From an uncultured Clostridia bacterium (GTDB taxonomy: Bacteria > Bacillota > Clostridia > TANB77 > CAG-508), in contig CANQJH010000009.1 of the NCBI GenBank assembly GCA_947624195.1, positions 1-48,839 of the forward strand: a stretch of DNA of 48,839 bases, in the 5' to 3' direction. Of this stretch, positions 16,178-25,869 are shown one piece after another (the stretch's first letter is position 1; the number at the start of each line of letters is the position of its first letter). The notes under the pieces are model-generated. The model was not told the DNA's origin and ran no database searches. It was given only the letters and a program-made list of their open reading frames with translations. Both the position numbers and the translations under genes were made by a program.

Positions 16178-18868
16178 ATGAAAAGAAGAAGTAAAAAAGG
16201 TAGTCATGAGAGGAAGAAGACTAAGGATTATGAAGAAAGACATATAGATGATAATGATAATGCAGTAATAGTAGATAGCTCAAAAAAGAAGAAAAAGAAG
16301 AAGAAACATCCTAAACTAAGGCTGTTTTTTAGGATATTCTTTATAATCTTAGTAATATTAATTGTGGCTGGTATAGCAGGAGTTGTAGCAATTTTCAAAA
16401 CTGATAAATGGTCATTAACAGAGGAGCAACTTTTACTAGATACTGGTGGTGCTAAAATTTATGATGGCAATGGTGAATTAATTCACACTCTTACTGGTGA
16501 TGAAATAAATAAAAAATTAACAATTGATGAAATGGGTAAATTACCAGTGGCATTTGTTTCAATAGAGGACGAAAGATTTTATGAGCATCATGGAATTGAT
16601 ATAAAAAGAACTGCACATGCTATTGTAGATTATGTGTTAACTAGAGGAAAAGGTAATTTTGGTGGAAGTACAATAACTCAACAGCTTATAAAGATTACAA
16701 TGAAAGATGATGAAAGAAGTGGATTTGCTGGTATTGAAAGAAAAATAAGAGAGTGGTCAAGAGCAGTTCAAGTTGAAAAAATGCTTGACAAAGACCAAAT
16801 ACTTGAGAGATATTTAAATAGGATTTATTTAGGAAGCTCAGGCGGATTAGAGATAAGAGGTGTTGAAGCTGCTTCAATGTATTACTTTAACAAGAGTGCA
16901 AAAGACTTAAGCTTAGCACAAACTGCATTTATAGCTGGTATCAACAATTCTCCAAACTCGTATAATCCATTCGGCGAAACAGATAACAGTGAAAAAATCA
17001 AAACAAGAACTCTTAATGTTATTGCTAAAATGAAAGAACTAGGCAAAATAAGTGAAGAAGAATACAATCAAGCAGTAGAAGAAATCAATAATGGTTTAGC
17101 TTTCCAAAAAGGAAGTCAGACAAATGGCAATTCGGGAATTTCTTTCCATACAGCAGCAGCTATAAATCAAATTGCTCAGGAACTTTCAAATGAAATGGAT
17201 ATAAGTTATTCTGAGGCAAGAGAAATGGTAATCAACAGTGGATACAGCATTTATACAACAGTAAATCAAGACATACAAAGCAAAATGGAATCAGAAATGA
17301 AACTATCTAAATACATTATGCAAGGTAGCGGAGGAGGAAAACGTGAACCAGGTCAAGCAGCTATGGTTATCATAGATCCAACTAAAGGTTGGGTTGTAGG
17401 AGAAGTGGGAGCAATTGGTGAAAATCAAGACACACTTGGATTAAATAGAGGGTTGTCAGAACGTCAACCAGGTTCATCATTTAAACCTTTAGTTACAATA
17501 GCACCTGCTTTAGAAAACAAAGTAATAAATGCAGCAACATTATTCTACGATACACCAACAAGTTTTGGAACTTACAAGCCTCATAATGATAGTAGTTATG
17601 GAGGAATAACCTCTATAAGAAATGCTATAACACACTCGTATAATGTTACAGAAGTTAAGCTTCTATCTATTATGGGATTAAGTAAGTCACAAGCTTTCTT
17701 ATCTCAAATTGGTATAGATGTTAATAGTGATACTTATGGATTAAGTATGGCACTTGGTGCACCAAGTGTTACTCCAGTACAAATGGCAGCTGGATTTGCT
17801 ATGATAGCAAATAAAGGTGTTTACATTACACCAACATTCTACACTAAAGTATTAGATAAAGAAGGCAAAACAGTTATAGAATGTAAGCAAGAAAAGAAAA
17901 GAGTTATGTCAGAAGAAAATGCATATATAGAAAGTACAATTTTACAAGGACCAGTATCATCATCAGGTACCGCATATGATTATGCAGGAGTGCTTGGCTC
18001 AATGGATGTTGGAGGAAAGACAGGAACATCAGACGAAGCAGCAGATAGATGGTTCTGCGGATTTACACCTTATTATGCAGCAGCATGTTGGTATGGAGCA
18101 GATGATGGATATGATTGTAATGGAAAAGGTGCAAGGATGAGTTTCTGGGGTAGTACTAACCCAGCAGCTAAAATCTGGTTCCCTGTAATGAAAAAAGTTC
18201 ATGAAGGTTTAGAGGCAAAGAAATTTGAAAAACCATCTGAGATAGAAACATTAAAAATATGTAGAGCAACTGGTAAAAAAGCAACTGATAATTGCAAGGA
18301 TACTTACTCAGAGATATTTACGAAAGACAATGAACCAGCTGATTGCGATGGACATCAAACTTTAAAGATATGTAAAGAAACTGGAAAGATAGCAACAGAA
18401 TTTTGCCCAGATACAGAAGATAAAACATTTGGAGTTGTAATAGATACAGAAAAGAATGGCAATTGGTCTCCAAGACAAAATGCAGAAGAAGCACCAACAG
18501 AAAATTGCAATGTACACACTGAGGCTGCAAAAGTAAAAGTACCAAATGTTGTTGGTAAAACTGAGGCAGAAGCAACTCAAGAATTAAAAAATGCAGGATT
18601 TAATGTAAAAGTGGAAAAAGATAATGATAGAAATAAGAAAAAAGGAGTAGTATTAAAACAAAATGCTTCAGGTGAAGCTCCAAAAGGTTCTACAATTACT
18701 ATAACAGTAAATCAATATGAAGGTGGAGGAACAACTGGAGGCAATACAACTACTGGCGGAAACATAACCACAGGAGGAACGACTGGAGGTAACACAACAA
18801 CTGGCGGAAATACAACTACTGGTGGAACTACCGGCGGAGAAAACACAAATAAAAATACTACAGACTAA
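16178..18868 (+). CDS. Bifunctional penicillin-binding protein (class A) with PASTA domain
   Basis: Builds peptidoglycan at the outer face of the membrane. Order: Lys-rich cytoplasmic segment (1-48), membrane helix (about 50-72), GT51 glycosyltransferase with EDERFYEHHGID (about 129-140) and GGSTITQQLIK, transpeptidase with SSFKPL (Ser about 433), SYN (about 488) and GGKTGTSD (about 612), two Cys-pair segments (ICRATGKKATDNC, ICKETGKIATEFC), one PASTA domain (about 788-850), and a Thr/Gly-rich tail of TTGG repeats. 896 residues. GGAGGT lies before ATG 16178. The Cys pairs might form disulfides or bind metal; the tail probably spans the wall. Confidence 0.96.
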   Translation: MKRRSKKGSHERKKTKDYEERHIDDNDNAVIVDSSKKKKKKKKHPKLRLFFRIFFIILVILIVAGIAGVVAIFKTDKWSLTEEQLLLDTGGAKIYDGNGELIHTLTGDEINKKLTIDEMGKLPVAFVSIEDERFYEHHGIDIKRTAHAIVDYVLTRGKGNFGGSTITQQLIKITMKDDERSGFAGIERKIREWSRAVQVEKMLDKDQILERYLNRIYLGSSGGLEIRGVEAASMYYFNKSAKDLSLAQTAFIAGINNSPNSYNPFGETDNSEKIKTRTLNVIAKMKELGKISEEEYNQAVEEINNGLAFQKGSQTNGNSGISFHTAAAINQIAQELSNEMDISYSEAREMVINSGYSIYTTVNQDIQSKMESEMKLSKYIMQGSGGGKREPGQAAMVIIDPTKGWVVGEVGAIGENQDTLGLNRGLSERQPGSSFKPLVTIAPALENKVINAATLFYDTPTSFGTYKPHNDSSYGGITSIRNAITHSYNVTEVKLLSIMGLSKSQAFLSQIGIDVNSDTYGLSMALGAPSVTPVQMAAGFAMIANKGVYITPTFYTKVLDKEGKTVIECKQEKKRVMSEENAYIESTILQGPVSSSGTAYDYAGVLGSMDVGGKTGTSDEAADRWFCGFTPYYAAACWYGADDGYDCNGKGARMSFWGSTNPAAKIWFPVMKKVHEGLEAKKFEKPSEIETLKICRATGKKATDNCKDTYSEIFTKDNEPADCDGHQTLKICKETGKIATEFCPDTEDKTFGVVIDTEKNGNWSPRQNAEEAPTENCNVHTEAAKVKVPNVVGKTEAEATQELKNAGFNVKVEKDNDRNKKKGVVLKQNASGEAPKGSTITITVNQYEGGGTTGGNTTTGGNITTGGTTGGNTTTGGNTTTGGTTGGENTNKNTTD
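18720..18850 (+). repeat. Thr/Gly-coding repeats in the PBP tail
   Basis: Short repeats coding GGNTTTGG and GGTTGG variants, slightly degenerate at DNA level. Confidence 0.75.
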
Positions 18869-18912
18869 TGGTTTATAGGTATGACCTTAATTAAAAACCT
18901 AAATAAATATAT

Positions 18913-18946
18913 AAGGAGTGTATGATTATTATCATACAAGAGATGG
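18913..18946 (+). promoter_or_regulatory. Distant SD plus perfect hairpin before cysS
   Basis: AAGGAG (18913-18918) is 28 nt before ATG 18947. TGTATGAT (18919-18926) pairs perfectly with ATCATACA (18931-18938) around a TATT loop. With the stem folded, SD and ATG are 8 nt apart, the normal spacing. Confidence 0.65.
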
Positions 18947-20341
18947 ATGCAAATCAAATTATATAATACTTTAACACACAAGAAAGAGGATTTTATTCCT
19001 ATCAAAGACGATAACATAAGTATTTATAGCTGTGGGCCAACGGTCTACAGCTATGCCCATATAGGCAATTTTAGAAGTTATATTTTTATGGATAATCTAA
19101 GAAGGATGTTCAAATACAATGGATATAAATTAAATCATGTGATGAATATTACAGACGTAGGACATTTAACATCAGACGCTGATACTGGCGAAGACAAGAT
19201 GGAAAAAGCAGCCAGAAAAGAAGGAAAAGATCCATATGAAATAGCAGAATTTTATACAAAAGCTTTTATGGATGATATGGAAGCATTAAATATTGATAAA
19301 CCCGGAATAATAACAAAAGCGACAGATAATATACCAGAAATGATACAAATGGTAAAAGAAATTTTAGAAAATGGGTATGCATATGAGACAAGTAAAGGTA
19401 TATACTTTGATGTCTCAAAATTAGATAAATATCCTGTACTTTCAAATAACGACTTATCAGGAGAAGAACACGGAGCAAGAATAGATGTTGACCCAGAAAA
19501 AAAGAATCCATATGATTTTGCAATATGGATTAAAGCACCAGAAAATCACTTAATGAAATGGGATAGCCCATGGGGCAAATCTTATCCAGGATGGCATATA
19601 GAGTGTTCAGCTATGGGAAGAAAATATCTAGGAGAAAATTTTGACATACATACTGGTGGAGTTGATCATATACCAATTCACCACGAAAATGAGATAGCAC
19701 AATGCAAAGGAGCTTTTGGACATAATCCAGCTAAAATGTGGATGCACTGTGAATTTCTATTAGTAGATGGCGGAAAAATGTCAAAGTCACTAGGCAATAT
19801 TTATACGATTAAAGAATTACAAGAAAAAGGTACAGAACCACTTGCATACAAGCTATTTTGTTATAGTTCACATTATAGAAACAAACTAAACTTTACATTT
19901 GAAGGAGTGAAATCTGCACAAACATCACTAAATAGATTAAGAGAAGGTTATTTAAAAAATCTTGAAGCAGATGGAGATATCTCAGATGACAAGATTGCAC
20001 AATATGAAAATAGATTTCATGAAGCAATAAATGATGATTTAAATATGCCACTTGCAATGGGAGTTGTTTGGGAAGTAATTAGAAATGAAGTAAAATCTAA
20101 GCAGTTCGCCACATTACTAGAAAAATTTGATGAGGTATTAGGTTTGGATTTAAAAAATTCTAAAAAATATTTCGATAAAGAAATAGAAATTCCAAAAGAA
20201 ATAAAGGAATTAATTAAACAAAGGAGCAAAGCTAAGGAAGAAAAAAACTGGGAACAGGCAGATAAAATTAGAGATGAAATAAAAGAAAAGGGATATAATA
20301 TTTTAGACACAAAAAATGGAGTAAAAGTAGAAAAGATATAA
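18947..20341 (+). CDS. cysS: Cysteinyl-tRNA synthetase
   Basis: Class I synthetase charging tRNA-Cys. Motifs: SCGPTVYSYAHIGN (HIGH-type, Cys zinc ligand), GWHIECSAM, HTGGVDHIPIHHENEIAQ, and GGKMSKSLGN (about 276-285), followed by the helical C-terminal domain ending KGYNILDTKNG. 464 residues, normal. No T-box leader is seen. The start lies behind an SD and hairpin (18913-18946); ATG 18943 is out of frame. Cotranscribed with the downstream DUF1189-like gene, 19 nt away. Confidence 0.97.
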   Translation: MQIKLYNTLTHKKEDFIPIKDDNISIYSCGPTVYSYAHIGNFRSYIFMDNLRRMFKYNGYKLNHVMNITDVGHLTSDADTGEDKMEKAARKEGKDPYEIAEFYTKAFMDDMEALNIDKPGIITKATDNIPEMIQMVKEILENGYAYETSKGIYFDVSKLDKYPVLSNNDLSGEEHGARIDVDPEKKNPYDFAIWIKAPENHLMKWDSPWGKSYPGWHIECSAMGRKYLGENFDIHTGGVDHIPIHHENEIAQCKGAFGHNPAKMWMHCEFLLVDGGKMSKSLGNIYTIKELQEKGTEPLAYKLFCYSSHYRNKLNFTFEGVKSAQTSLNRLREGYLKNLEADGDISDDKIAQYENRFHEAINDDLNMPLAMGVVWEVIRNEVKSKQFATLLEKFDEVLGLDLKNSKKYFDKEIEIPKEIKELIKQRSKAKEEKNWEQADKIRDEIKEKGYNILDTKNGVKVEKI

Positions 20342-20360
20342 TGAAAGGAAATTATACAAA

Positions 20361-21437
20361 ATGGAAGAAAAAAAGATACCATTTTTTAAGAAAATAATTT
20401 TAAGCGTAAAAGACCTAGATAAATACAATTTATTAATTGGAGAAAAATTTAGAAGATCTATATTTTATTTACTTGGCTTAATGCTCATATATAGCTTGAT
20501 TTTATCAGTAGCTATTACTTATAAGGCTAATCAGTATATTGATGAGGCTTGTGATTATGTGCGAAATAACATCTCCAACTTCACAATTACAGCTGAGGGA
20601 CTTGCAGTTGATGGTGAAGAACCTATATTTATTGATTATAGCGAAGACTTTAAATTTAAATTAATCTTAGACGATAATACTAGTGAAGTAGCAAATTATC
20701 AAAGCGAATTAGAAGATTATGACGGAATGGTAATATTAGCATTACAGAATAAATTACATTTAGTATCTGACGGTGTGCAAACAGAAGTAGAATATAAAGA
20801 TATAACAGATAACATTGATACAGAACAGGTTACAAAAGAGAGTTTATTAAATTTAGTTGAAAGTAATAATACTATGATAATTGGAAGCATGTATTTATCA
20901 ATATTTGTTGGAACATATATGGTATATACCACAAGTACTATAATAGATGCATTAGCTTTATCGCTATTAGTTATAATTATTAGCAAAATGGCAAAAATCA
21001 CATTAAAGTATGCACAATGTTTAACAATATCAATATCAGCTTTGACTTTACCAATTTTTTTAAGTTTGATATATTCATGCTTTAATATAATTAATGGTTT
21101 TTATATGTCATACTTCCAAATAATGTATACTCTAATTTCTTATATTTATATAGTTGCAGTAGTGCTAATTATGAGATCAGACTTAATTAAAAAGAAACAA
21201 TTAATAAAAGCAACAATTGAGGTTAATAAACTAGAAAAAGAACAAGAAAATAGAGAAAAGCAAGAAGAAAAAAATGACGACGAAGATGAGCCAAAGGAAG
21301 AAAACAATCATGAACAAAAGAAAAAAGAAGGAAAAGACAAGACTTTAGATGAAGTCAAAAAAAGAGTAAAAGGCAAGTTAAAGGATGATAAAGATAATCC
21401 AGAACCACAAGCTAATATAGAGGGAGGAAAAAGATAG
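20361..21437 (+). CDS. DUF1189-like membrane protein with charged C-terminal tail
   Basis: Starts MEEKKIPFFKKIILSVKDLD, then a membrane helix (about 33-55), an extracytoplasmic domain of about 130 residues, three or four more helices (about 170-275), and an 80-residue Lys/Glu tail. The layout and the FFKKIILSVKD start resemble the DUF1189 family, whose role is unknown. It lies 2 nt before ftsH and ends with its SD, so it is cotranslated with ftsH and could be an FtsH-associated membrane factor; that is inference from position. Confidence 0.65.
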   Translation: MEEKKIPFFKKIILSVKDLDKYNLLIGEKFRRSIFYLLGLMLIYSLILSVAITYKANQYIDEACDYVRNNISNFTITAEGLAVDGEEPIFIDYSEDFKFKLILDDNTSEVANYQSELEDYDGMVILALQNKLHLVSDGVQTEVEYKDITDNIDTEQVTKESLLNLVESNNTMIIGSMYLSIFVGTYMVYTTSTIIDALALSLLVIIISKMAKITLKYAQCLTISISALTLPIFLSLIYSCFNIINGFYMSYFQIMYTLISYIYIVAVVLIMRSDLIKKKQLIKATIEVNKLEKEQENREKQEEKNDDEDEPKEENNHEQKKKEGKDKTLDEVKKRVKGKLKDDKDNPEPQANIEGGKR

Positions 21438-21439
21438 TT

Positions 21440-23344
21440 ATGCCAGAGGAAAACAAAAATAATAATGTAGAAGAAAACATAGAAAAATCTAAAAAAAATA
21501 ATTTCAATAAAAATGGTAATAAAAGTTCAGCTAAAAAAGCTTTTTGGCTTTCTACAATAATAGTAATAATTTTGGCTAGTGTATTTGGTTATATTCTTTA
21601 TAAAAAGAATAATAATGAAGAAAACAAAGTAGAATATACACAATTAATTAGAGATATTGATGACGGAAAAATTGCAAAAATCGAAATGACAGTTGGAAGT
21701 ACATCAGCAGTTGTAACATATAGAGATGAAAATGGGAATGTTTTAGACGAAGAAGACCCAGCAAATAAAGAAAAGTTAAAAGAACTTACTAAAAAATCTA
21801 TTATACCTAATTCACAAGCCTTTGTAGAATTAATACAAACCAAGGTAGAAGATGGAAGCAATATAACATTTAATCCAAAGGAGCAAAATATATTGCTTTC
21901 AATTGGTTCAGGATTAGTTGCATTTCTTCCAACATTAATAATGATAGCTTTAATATTTGTTATATTTCAAATGCAAGGACTTGGAGATAAAGGCAAAGTG
22001 TATGATCCAAACATTTCTGCTGACAGAATGACATTTAAAGATGTGGCAGGATTAAAAGAAGAAAAAGCAGAAATGATGGAAATAGTAGATTTCTTAAAAG
22101 AACCAAAAAAATATTCTAAAATGGGTGCTAGAGTGCCTAAAGGTGTATTGCTTTGTGGTAAGCCTGGAACTGGAAAAACATTGATAGCAAAAGCAATAGC
22201 CGGAGAAGCAAATGTACCATTTATATCAATGAGTGGATCTGAATTTGTAGAAATGTTTGCAGGACTTGGAGCTTCAAGGGTTAGAAAGCTATTTGAAAAA
22301 GCTCAAAAAGTATCACCATGTATAGTATTTATCGATGAGATAGATGCAATAGGTTCAAGGAGAACAAGCAATAGTGGAGCAGACACTGAAAATAATCAAA
22401 CTCTAAATCAATTACTGGTAGAGATGGATGGATTTGACACAGACGCTTCAGTTATAGTAATAGCTGCAACAAATAGACCAGAGATGCTAGATGAAGCATT
22501 ATTAAGACCAGGAAGATTTGACAGAACAATTACAATTGGACTTCCAGATATAACAGATAGAGAAGAAATATTAAAAATTCACAGCAAAAATAAAAAGATT
22601 TCAGAGGATGTAAACTTTAAATCAATTGCAGAAGACACGGCAGGATTTAGCGGTGCAGAATTAGCCAATATATTAAATGAAGCCGCAATACTAGCTGCAA
22701 GTAAAAAACACACAGAAATTAATAATGAAGATATCGAAGAAGCCGTAAAGAAAGTTACAGTTGGTCTTGAAAAGAAAGATAAAGTAATATCAGAAAAAGA
22801 CAAAAGACTTACAGCATACCACGAAGCTGGACACGCTGTTGTTAGTAGATATCTTGAAACTCAAGACAATGTAAAAGAAGTATCAATAATTCCAAGAGGT
22901 TTTGCAGGTGGATATACTATGTATAAAACTAACGAAGATAAGTTTTATATATCAAAAACTGAAATGGAAGAAAAATTGATTTCATTACTTGGAGGAAGAG
23001 CAGCAGAAAAGATTGCTTTAAATGATATATCAACAGGAGCAAGTAATGATTTGGAAGTAGCAATGAAGGTTGCAAGAGATATGGTAACAGTTTATGGTAT
23101 GAGTGAGAATGTTGGCCCAATGTCAATGAACATAGAAAAAGACCCATATCAAATTCAACTATTAGGCAATAATCTTGAAGATGAAATAGGAAAAGAAGTA
23201 AGAAGTATATTAGAAAAGGCTTATGAAAAAGCTCAAGAACTTCTAAGACTTCATAGAGATAAGCTAGATAAGGTTGCTGAAAGATTACTAGAAAAAGAGA
23301 AAATCAACGAACAAGAATTCAAAGAAATATTTGAAGAAATTTAA
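21440..23344 (+). CDS. ftsH: ATP-dependent zinc metalloprotease FtsH
   Basis: Membrane-bound AAA protease for quality control. Order: charged N-terminus, membrane helix (about 34-53), periplasm-facing domain, second helix (about 155-178), AAA domain with CGKPGTGKT (Walker A, about 236-244), FIDEIDAIG (Walker B), second region of homology [19 protein letters not shown], then the protease with HEAGH (about 461-465) and the downstream Asp region ISTGASNDL. 634 residues, normal. A Cys replaces the usual Gly before GKPGTGKT, seen in other clostridia. Confidence 0.97.
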   Translation: MPEENKNNNVEENIEKSKKNNFNKNGNKSSAKKAFWLSTIIVIILASVFGYILYKKNNNEENKVEYTQLIRDIDDGKIAKIEMTVGSTSAVVTYRDENGNVLDEEDPANKEKLKELTKKSIIPNSQAFVELIQTKVEDGSNITFNPKEQNILLSIGSGLVAFLPTLIMIALIFVIFQMQGLGDKGKVYDPNISADRMTFKDVAGLKEEKAEMMEIVDFLKEPKKYSKMGARVPKGVLLCGKPGTGKTLIAKAIAGEANVPFISMSGSEFVEMFAGLGASRVRKLFEKAQKVSPCIVFIDEIDAIGSRRTSNSGADTENNQTLNQLLVEMDGFDTDASVIVIAATNRPEMLDEALLRPGRFDRTITIGLPDITDREEILKIHSKNKKISEDVNFKSIAEDTAGFSGAELANILNEAAILAASKKHTEINNEDIEEAVKKVTVGLEKKDKVISEKDKRLTAYHEAGHAVVSRYLETQDNVKEVSIIPRGFAGGYTMYKTNEDKFYISKTEMEEKLISLLGGRAAEKIALNDISTGASNDLEVAMKVARDMVTVYGMSENVGPMSMNIEKDPYQIQLLGNNLEDEIGKEVRSILEKAYEKAQELLRLHRDKLDKVAERLLEKEKINEQEFKEIFEEI

Positions 23345-23386
23345 AATGCTTTTTCTTTAAGATTGAATTAAAATTTTGTAAAAAGG

Positions 23387-23416
23387 TTGACATTCATGCC
23401 TATTTTATAGTATAAT
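23387..23416 (+). promoter_or_regulatory. Promoter of rplU-rpmA
   Basis: TTGACA (23387-23392), 18-bp spacer, TATAAT (23411-23416). Confidence 0.8.
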
Positions 23417-23419
23417 AAT

Positions 23420-23521
23420 TTACTGTAAACCGCCTGAGTCGGGTAACTAAATTTCTTGTATTACAAGGATACCTTGCATTTATGCTTAGCGAGTCTTAAA
23501 GCAAAAGGAGGTGCACTAGAA
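23420..23521 (+). promoter_or_regulatory. rplU 5' leader, probable L21-type autoregulatory leader
   Basis: About 100 nt of untranslated leader with several short complementary runs (CTTGTATTACAAG, GGATACC, AAGGAGGTGC) between the promoter and the GTG start. Firmicutes often carry a structured L21 leader here; the consensus itself was not verified. Confidence 0.45.
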
Positions 23522-23836
23522 GTGTACGCAATAATTGAAAGTTGTGGAAAGCAATACAAAGTTCAAGAAGGAGACGTAGTATTCTTTGAAAAATTAGACG
23601 TAGAAGAAGGTAAAAAAGTTACATTTGATAATGTAGTACTTATGTCTGATGGAAAAGATGTAAAAGTTGGAGCTCCTTATGTAAAAGGATGTAAAGTTGA
23701 AGGAACAGTTGTTGCTCAAGGAAAAGGCAAAAAGATCATCGTTTACAGATACAAAGCTAAGAAAAACCACAGAAGAACACAAGGACATAGACAACCATAT
23801 ACAAAGGTTGAAATAAAATCAATAAAAGCTGAATAA
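23522..23836 (+). CDS. rplU: 50S ribosomal protein bL21
   Basis: 104 residues beginning [20 protein letters not shown], with [16 protein letters not shown] and the C-terminal [19 protein letters not shown]. The start is GTG 23522, 11 nt after AAAGGAGG; longer frames reach back into the leader and lack family similarity. It is followed by rpmA with no prp (ysxB) gene between. Confidence 0.96.
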   Translation: MYAIIESCGKQYKVQEGDVVFFEKLDVEEGKKVTFDNVVLMSDGKDVKVGAPYVKGCKVEGTVVAQGKGKKIIVYRYKAKKNHRRTQGHRQPYTKVEIKSIKAE

Positions 23837-23930
23837 AATTAAAGCTGAAAATTTCTAAAAAATACTTAATTATATAAAAATAACATTAAGTTATAAATTT
23901 TAATAATTAATCAAAAGGTAGGTGAATATA

Positions 23931-24221
23931 ATGGCACATCATAAAGGTCAAGGTAGTACCGATAATGGAAGAGATAGTGAGTCAAAAAGACTTGGTATAA
24001 AAAGAGCAGATGGACAATTAGTTCAAGCTGGAAATATACTATATAGACAAAGAGGAACTAAAATGCATCCTGGAACTAATGTAGGAATTGGAAGTGATGA
24101 CACTTTATTTGCTAAAGTTACAGGAATAATGAAAGTTGAAAGACTTGGAAGAGATAAAAAGAAAATTAGTGTATATCCAGAAGTTGCAAAAAAAGAAAGT
24201 AAGAAAGAAAAGGTACATTAA
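23931..24221 (+). CDS. rpmA: 50S ribosomal protein bL27, without the cleavable Firmicutes extension
   Basis: Starts [20 protein letters not shown]; the body [24 protein letters not shown] is typical. In most Firmicutes bL27 begins with about nine extra residues that the Prp protease removes. Here the mature-like start follows AGGTAGGTG directly, and no prp lies between rplU and rpmA. The two absences agree with each other. A GC-poor Lys-rich tail ends the 96-residue protein. A terminator follows. Confidence 0.96.
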   Translation: MAHHKGQGSTDNGRDSESKRLGIKRADGQLVQAGNILYRQRGTKMHPGTNVGIGSDDTLFAKVTGIMKVERLGRDKKKISVYPEVAKKESKKEKVH

Positions 24222-24230
24222 TAAAGAAAA

Positions 24231-24263
24231 AAGAGGTATAGTGCATACTATAACTCTTTTTTC
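24231..24263 (+). terminator. Intrinsic terminator after rpmA
   Basis: AAGAGGTATAGT (24231-24242), loop GCAT, ACTATAACTCTT (24247-24258) with one mismatch, then T-run. Confidence 0.85.
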
Positions 24264-24276
24264 TTTACATAACATA

Positions 24277-24484
24277 ATTAATTGCACCAACATAAATATA
24301 GATTGTTTTCTCATGCCTTGCTGTCGCAAATTCCATAAGGCCACTAATGGCTGTGCAATTAATGTACTGTATATAGCATACATATGCCATTGGGCGCTTG
24401 TATGTAATTTGCTTCATTCGACCCTTGCTAGCGCTACGGGTGGTCCCTGCGCGGCTTATTCGAAAACAATTATATTTATGTTGG
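24277..24484. mobile_element. Candidate MITE-like element with terminal inverted repeats
   Basis: CCAACATAAATATAGATTGTTTTC-like end (24287-24310, 24 bp) recurs inverted at 24462-24484 with a 1-2 base difference. A second pair, ATTAATTGCAC (24277-24287) and GTGCAATTAAT (24353-24363), is also inverted. The 150-bp interior is far richer in GC than the flanks. No transposase. Short interrupted reading frames exist on the minus strand but look incidental. It could instead be a structured RNA. Confidence 0.5.
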
Positions 24485-24534
24485 AGAATAAATAAATAAA
24501 TAAATAAAAAAATTAATAGCAAACAAAATTTTTT

Positions 24535-24574
24535 CAAACTTTTGTTTGACAAATCATTTTTTTTGTGATATAGT
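24535..24574 (+). promoter_or_regulatory. lexA promoter with overlapping LexA-like operator
   Basis: TTGACA (24546-24551), 17-bp spacer, TATAGT (24569-24574). The palindrome CAAACTTTTGTTTG (24535-24548) overlaps the -35. It has the geometry of the Gram-positive LexA box CGAACnnnnGTTCG with G-to-A variation, as expected for self-repression. Confidence 0.65.
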
Positions 24575-24614
24575 ATTTTTGTAGTAAATGAGATTTTTAA
24601 AGGAGGAATGGAAA

Positions 24615-25286
24615 ATGAATAAATCAAGAAGAGATGAAAATGGCTTAAATAAAAGAGAAAGAGCAATCTTAAAGTATATTGAAAAAGAAATTTTATTAAA
24701 GGGATATGCACCTTCTGTTAGAGAAATATGTAAAGTAGTAGGATTAAGTTCAACAGCTACAGTACAAGGCTACTTAAAAACTCTTGAAGAGAGAGGTTTT
24801 ATCAAAAAGGAGAGCAAGAAAGGTAGAACATTAAGACTTCTTAAAAATTCAAAAGGAGATGAAGTTGTAGCTGATAATCCATCTAATGTAAAATCATTTT
24901 ATTCTGATAAGGAAATGGTTAATGTTCCAGTAGTAGGAAAAATAACAGCAGGGCAACCAATTTTAGCTGTAGAAAATATAACAGATACATTTCCTATTCC
25001 TATTGATTTCGCAGGAAATTCAGAGTGCTTTATGCTTACTGTTAGAGGGGAAAGTATGATAGAAGCTGGAATTTTTGATGGAGATTACATATTAGTTAAA
25101 AGACAAAATACAGCGGATAATGGTACAATAGTAGTAGCTTTAATTGAAGATGAAGCTACTGTAAAAACTTTCTACAAAGAAAAAGATCATATTAGATTAC
25201 AACCTGAAAATAGCACGATGGATCCAATTATAGTTCCAGATTGTCAAATACTTGGAAAAGTAGCAGGAGTATTTAGAAAATTATAA
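24615..25286 (+). CDS. lexA: SOS repressor LexA
   Basis: Helix-turn-helix domain with [20 protein letters not shown] and [17 protein letters not shown], then the S24 autoprotease: cleavage site ITAGQP (Ala-Gly about 112-113), GESMIEAGI (catalytic Ser about 145) and EATVKTF (catalytic Lys about 181). Cleaved when RecA filaments form. The start at 24615 has AAAGGAGGA upstream; an ATG nearer the SD (24608) is out of frame. It is autoregulated if the operator at 24535 is real. The next gene, a membrane protein, is 24 nt away and probably cotranscribed. Confidence 0.96.
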   Translation: MNKSRRDENGLNKRERAILKYIEKEILLKGYAPSVREICKVVGLSSTATVQGYLKTLEERGFIKKESKKGRTLRLLKNSKGDEVVADNPSNVKSFYSDKEMVNVPVVGKITAGQPILAVENITDTFPIPIDFAGNSECFMLTVRGESMIEAGIFDGDYILVKRQNTADNGTIVVALIEDEATVKTFYKEKDHIRLQPENSTMDPIIVPDCQILGKVAGVFRKL

Positions 25287-25310
25287 TTTTAGAAAAAGAG
25301 GATGTAAAAA

Positions 25311-25796
25311 ATGGATAGGATGAAAACCTTTTTTAAATATTTTTTAGCGTTTGTTGTTGTATACATTATAGTTGATATTGGCTCATATATGTCAATTAAA
25401 TCAACCTATTTATCAAAAGAGTATACAGTTTATGTTGACAGCCCCAAAGTTGAAATAATCGAAATGAAATCAACTGTATTAAATGGATATGTAAAAGGTA
25501 CGATTAATAACAATACTAATTTAGTTATAACAGGTAAAGCTTTAAAACTGGACTATTATACAAAAAGAGGAGTTTTAGCTGGAACAAAATATGTTAAAGT
25601 AGATAATCTTTTACAAGGTGAAACAATTGATTTTGAATCTAAATTTAACTTTGACAACGTAGATAATTTAAAAGTATCAATTGTAGACTCACTTGATGTA
25701 GATACATCAGACTGGGATTTCTCAATTGATGACTTTTCTAAGGATAAGGTTAATTGGCTAGTATTATTTGCTGCGCTAATACTTATTTACGGTTAA
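25311..25796 (+). CDS. Membrane protein with extracytoplasmic beta domain, 161 residues
   Basis: One N-terminal helix (about 8-30), an extracytoplasmic domain of about 105 residues with alternating beta pattern (YTVYVDSPKVEIIEMK, GYVKGTINNNTN, VLAGTKYVKVDNL) recalling FxLYD-type modules, and a C-terminal helix (WLVLFAALILIYG) ending right at the stop. Follows lexA closely, so may be SOS-controlled. Function unknown. Confidence 0.65.
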   Translation: MDRMKTFFKYFLAFVVVYIIVDIGSYMSIKSTYLSKEYTVYVDSPKVEIIEMKSTVLNGYVKGTINNNTNLVITGKALKLDYYTKRGVLAGTKYVKVDNLLQGETIDFESKFNFDNVDNLKVSIVDSLDVDTSDWDFSIDDFSKDKVNWLVLFAALILIYG

Positions 25797-25801
25797 AAAA
25801 T

Positions 25802-25847
25802 AATAAAGATTTTTCTGGACTTCAAGATTGTCTGAAAAATCTTTATT
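25802..25847. terminator. Bidirectional terminator
   Basis: AATAAAGATTTTTC (25802-25815) pairs perfectly with GAAAAATCTTTATT (25834-25847) between convergent genes. Confidence 0.85.
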
Positions 25848-25869
25848 TGTTTAATAAAATCAAAGTTTT

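Noticed and set aside
18869-18946. T-box leader for cysS
   Set aside because: The 78-nt leader is too short and lacks the conserved T-box sequence.
23837-23870. Duplicated rplU tail like those of rsmE and deoD
   Set aside because: Only about 10 bp (AAAGCTGAA and flanks) recur, which is within chance in this composition.
24300-24470. Minus-strand reading frames inside the GC-rich element
   Set aside because: No SD, no family resemblance, and they run through inverted repeats and into the rpmA end.
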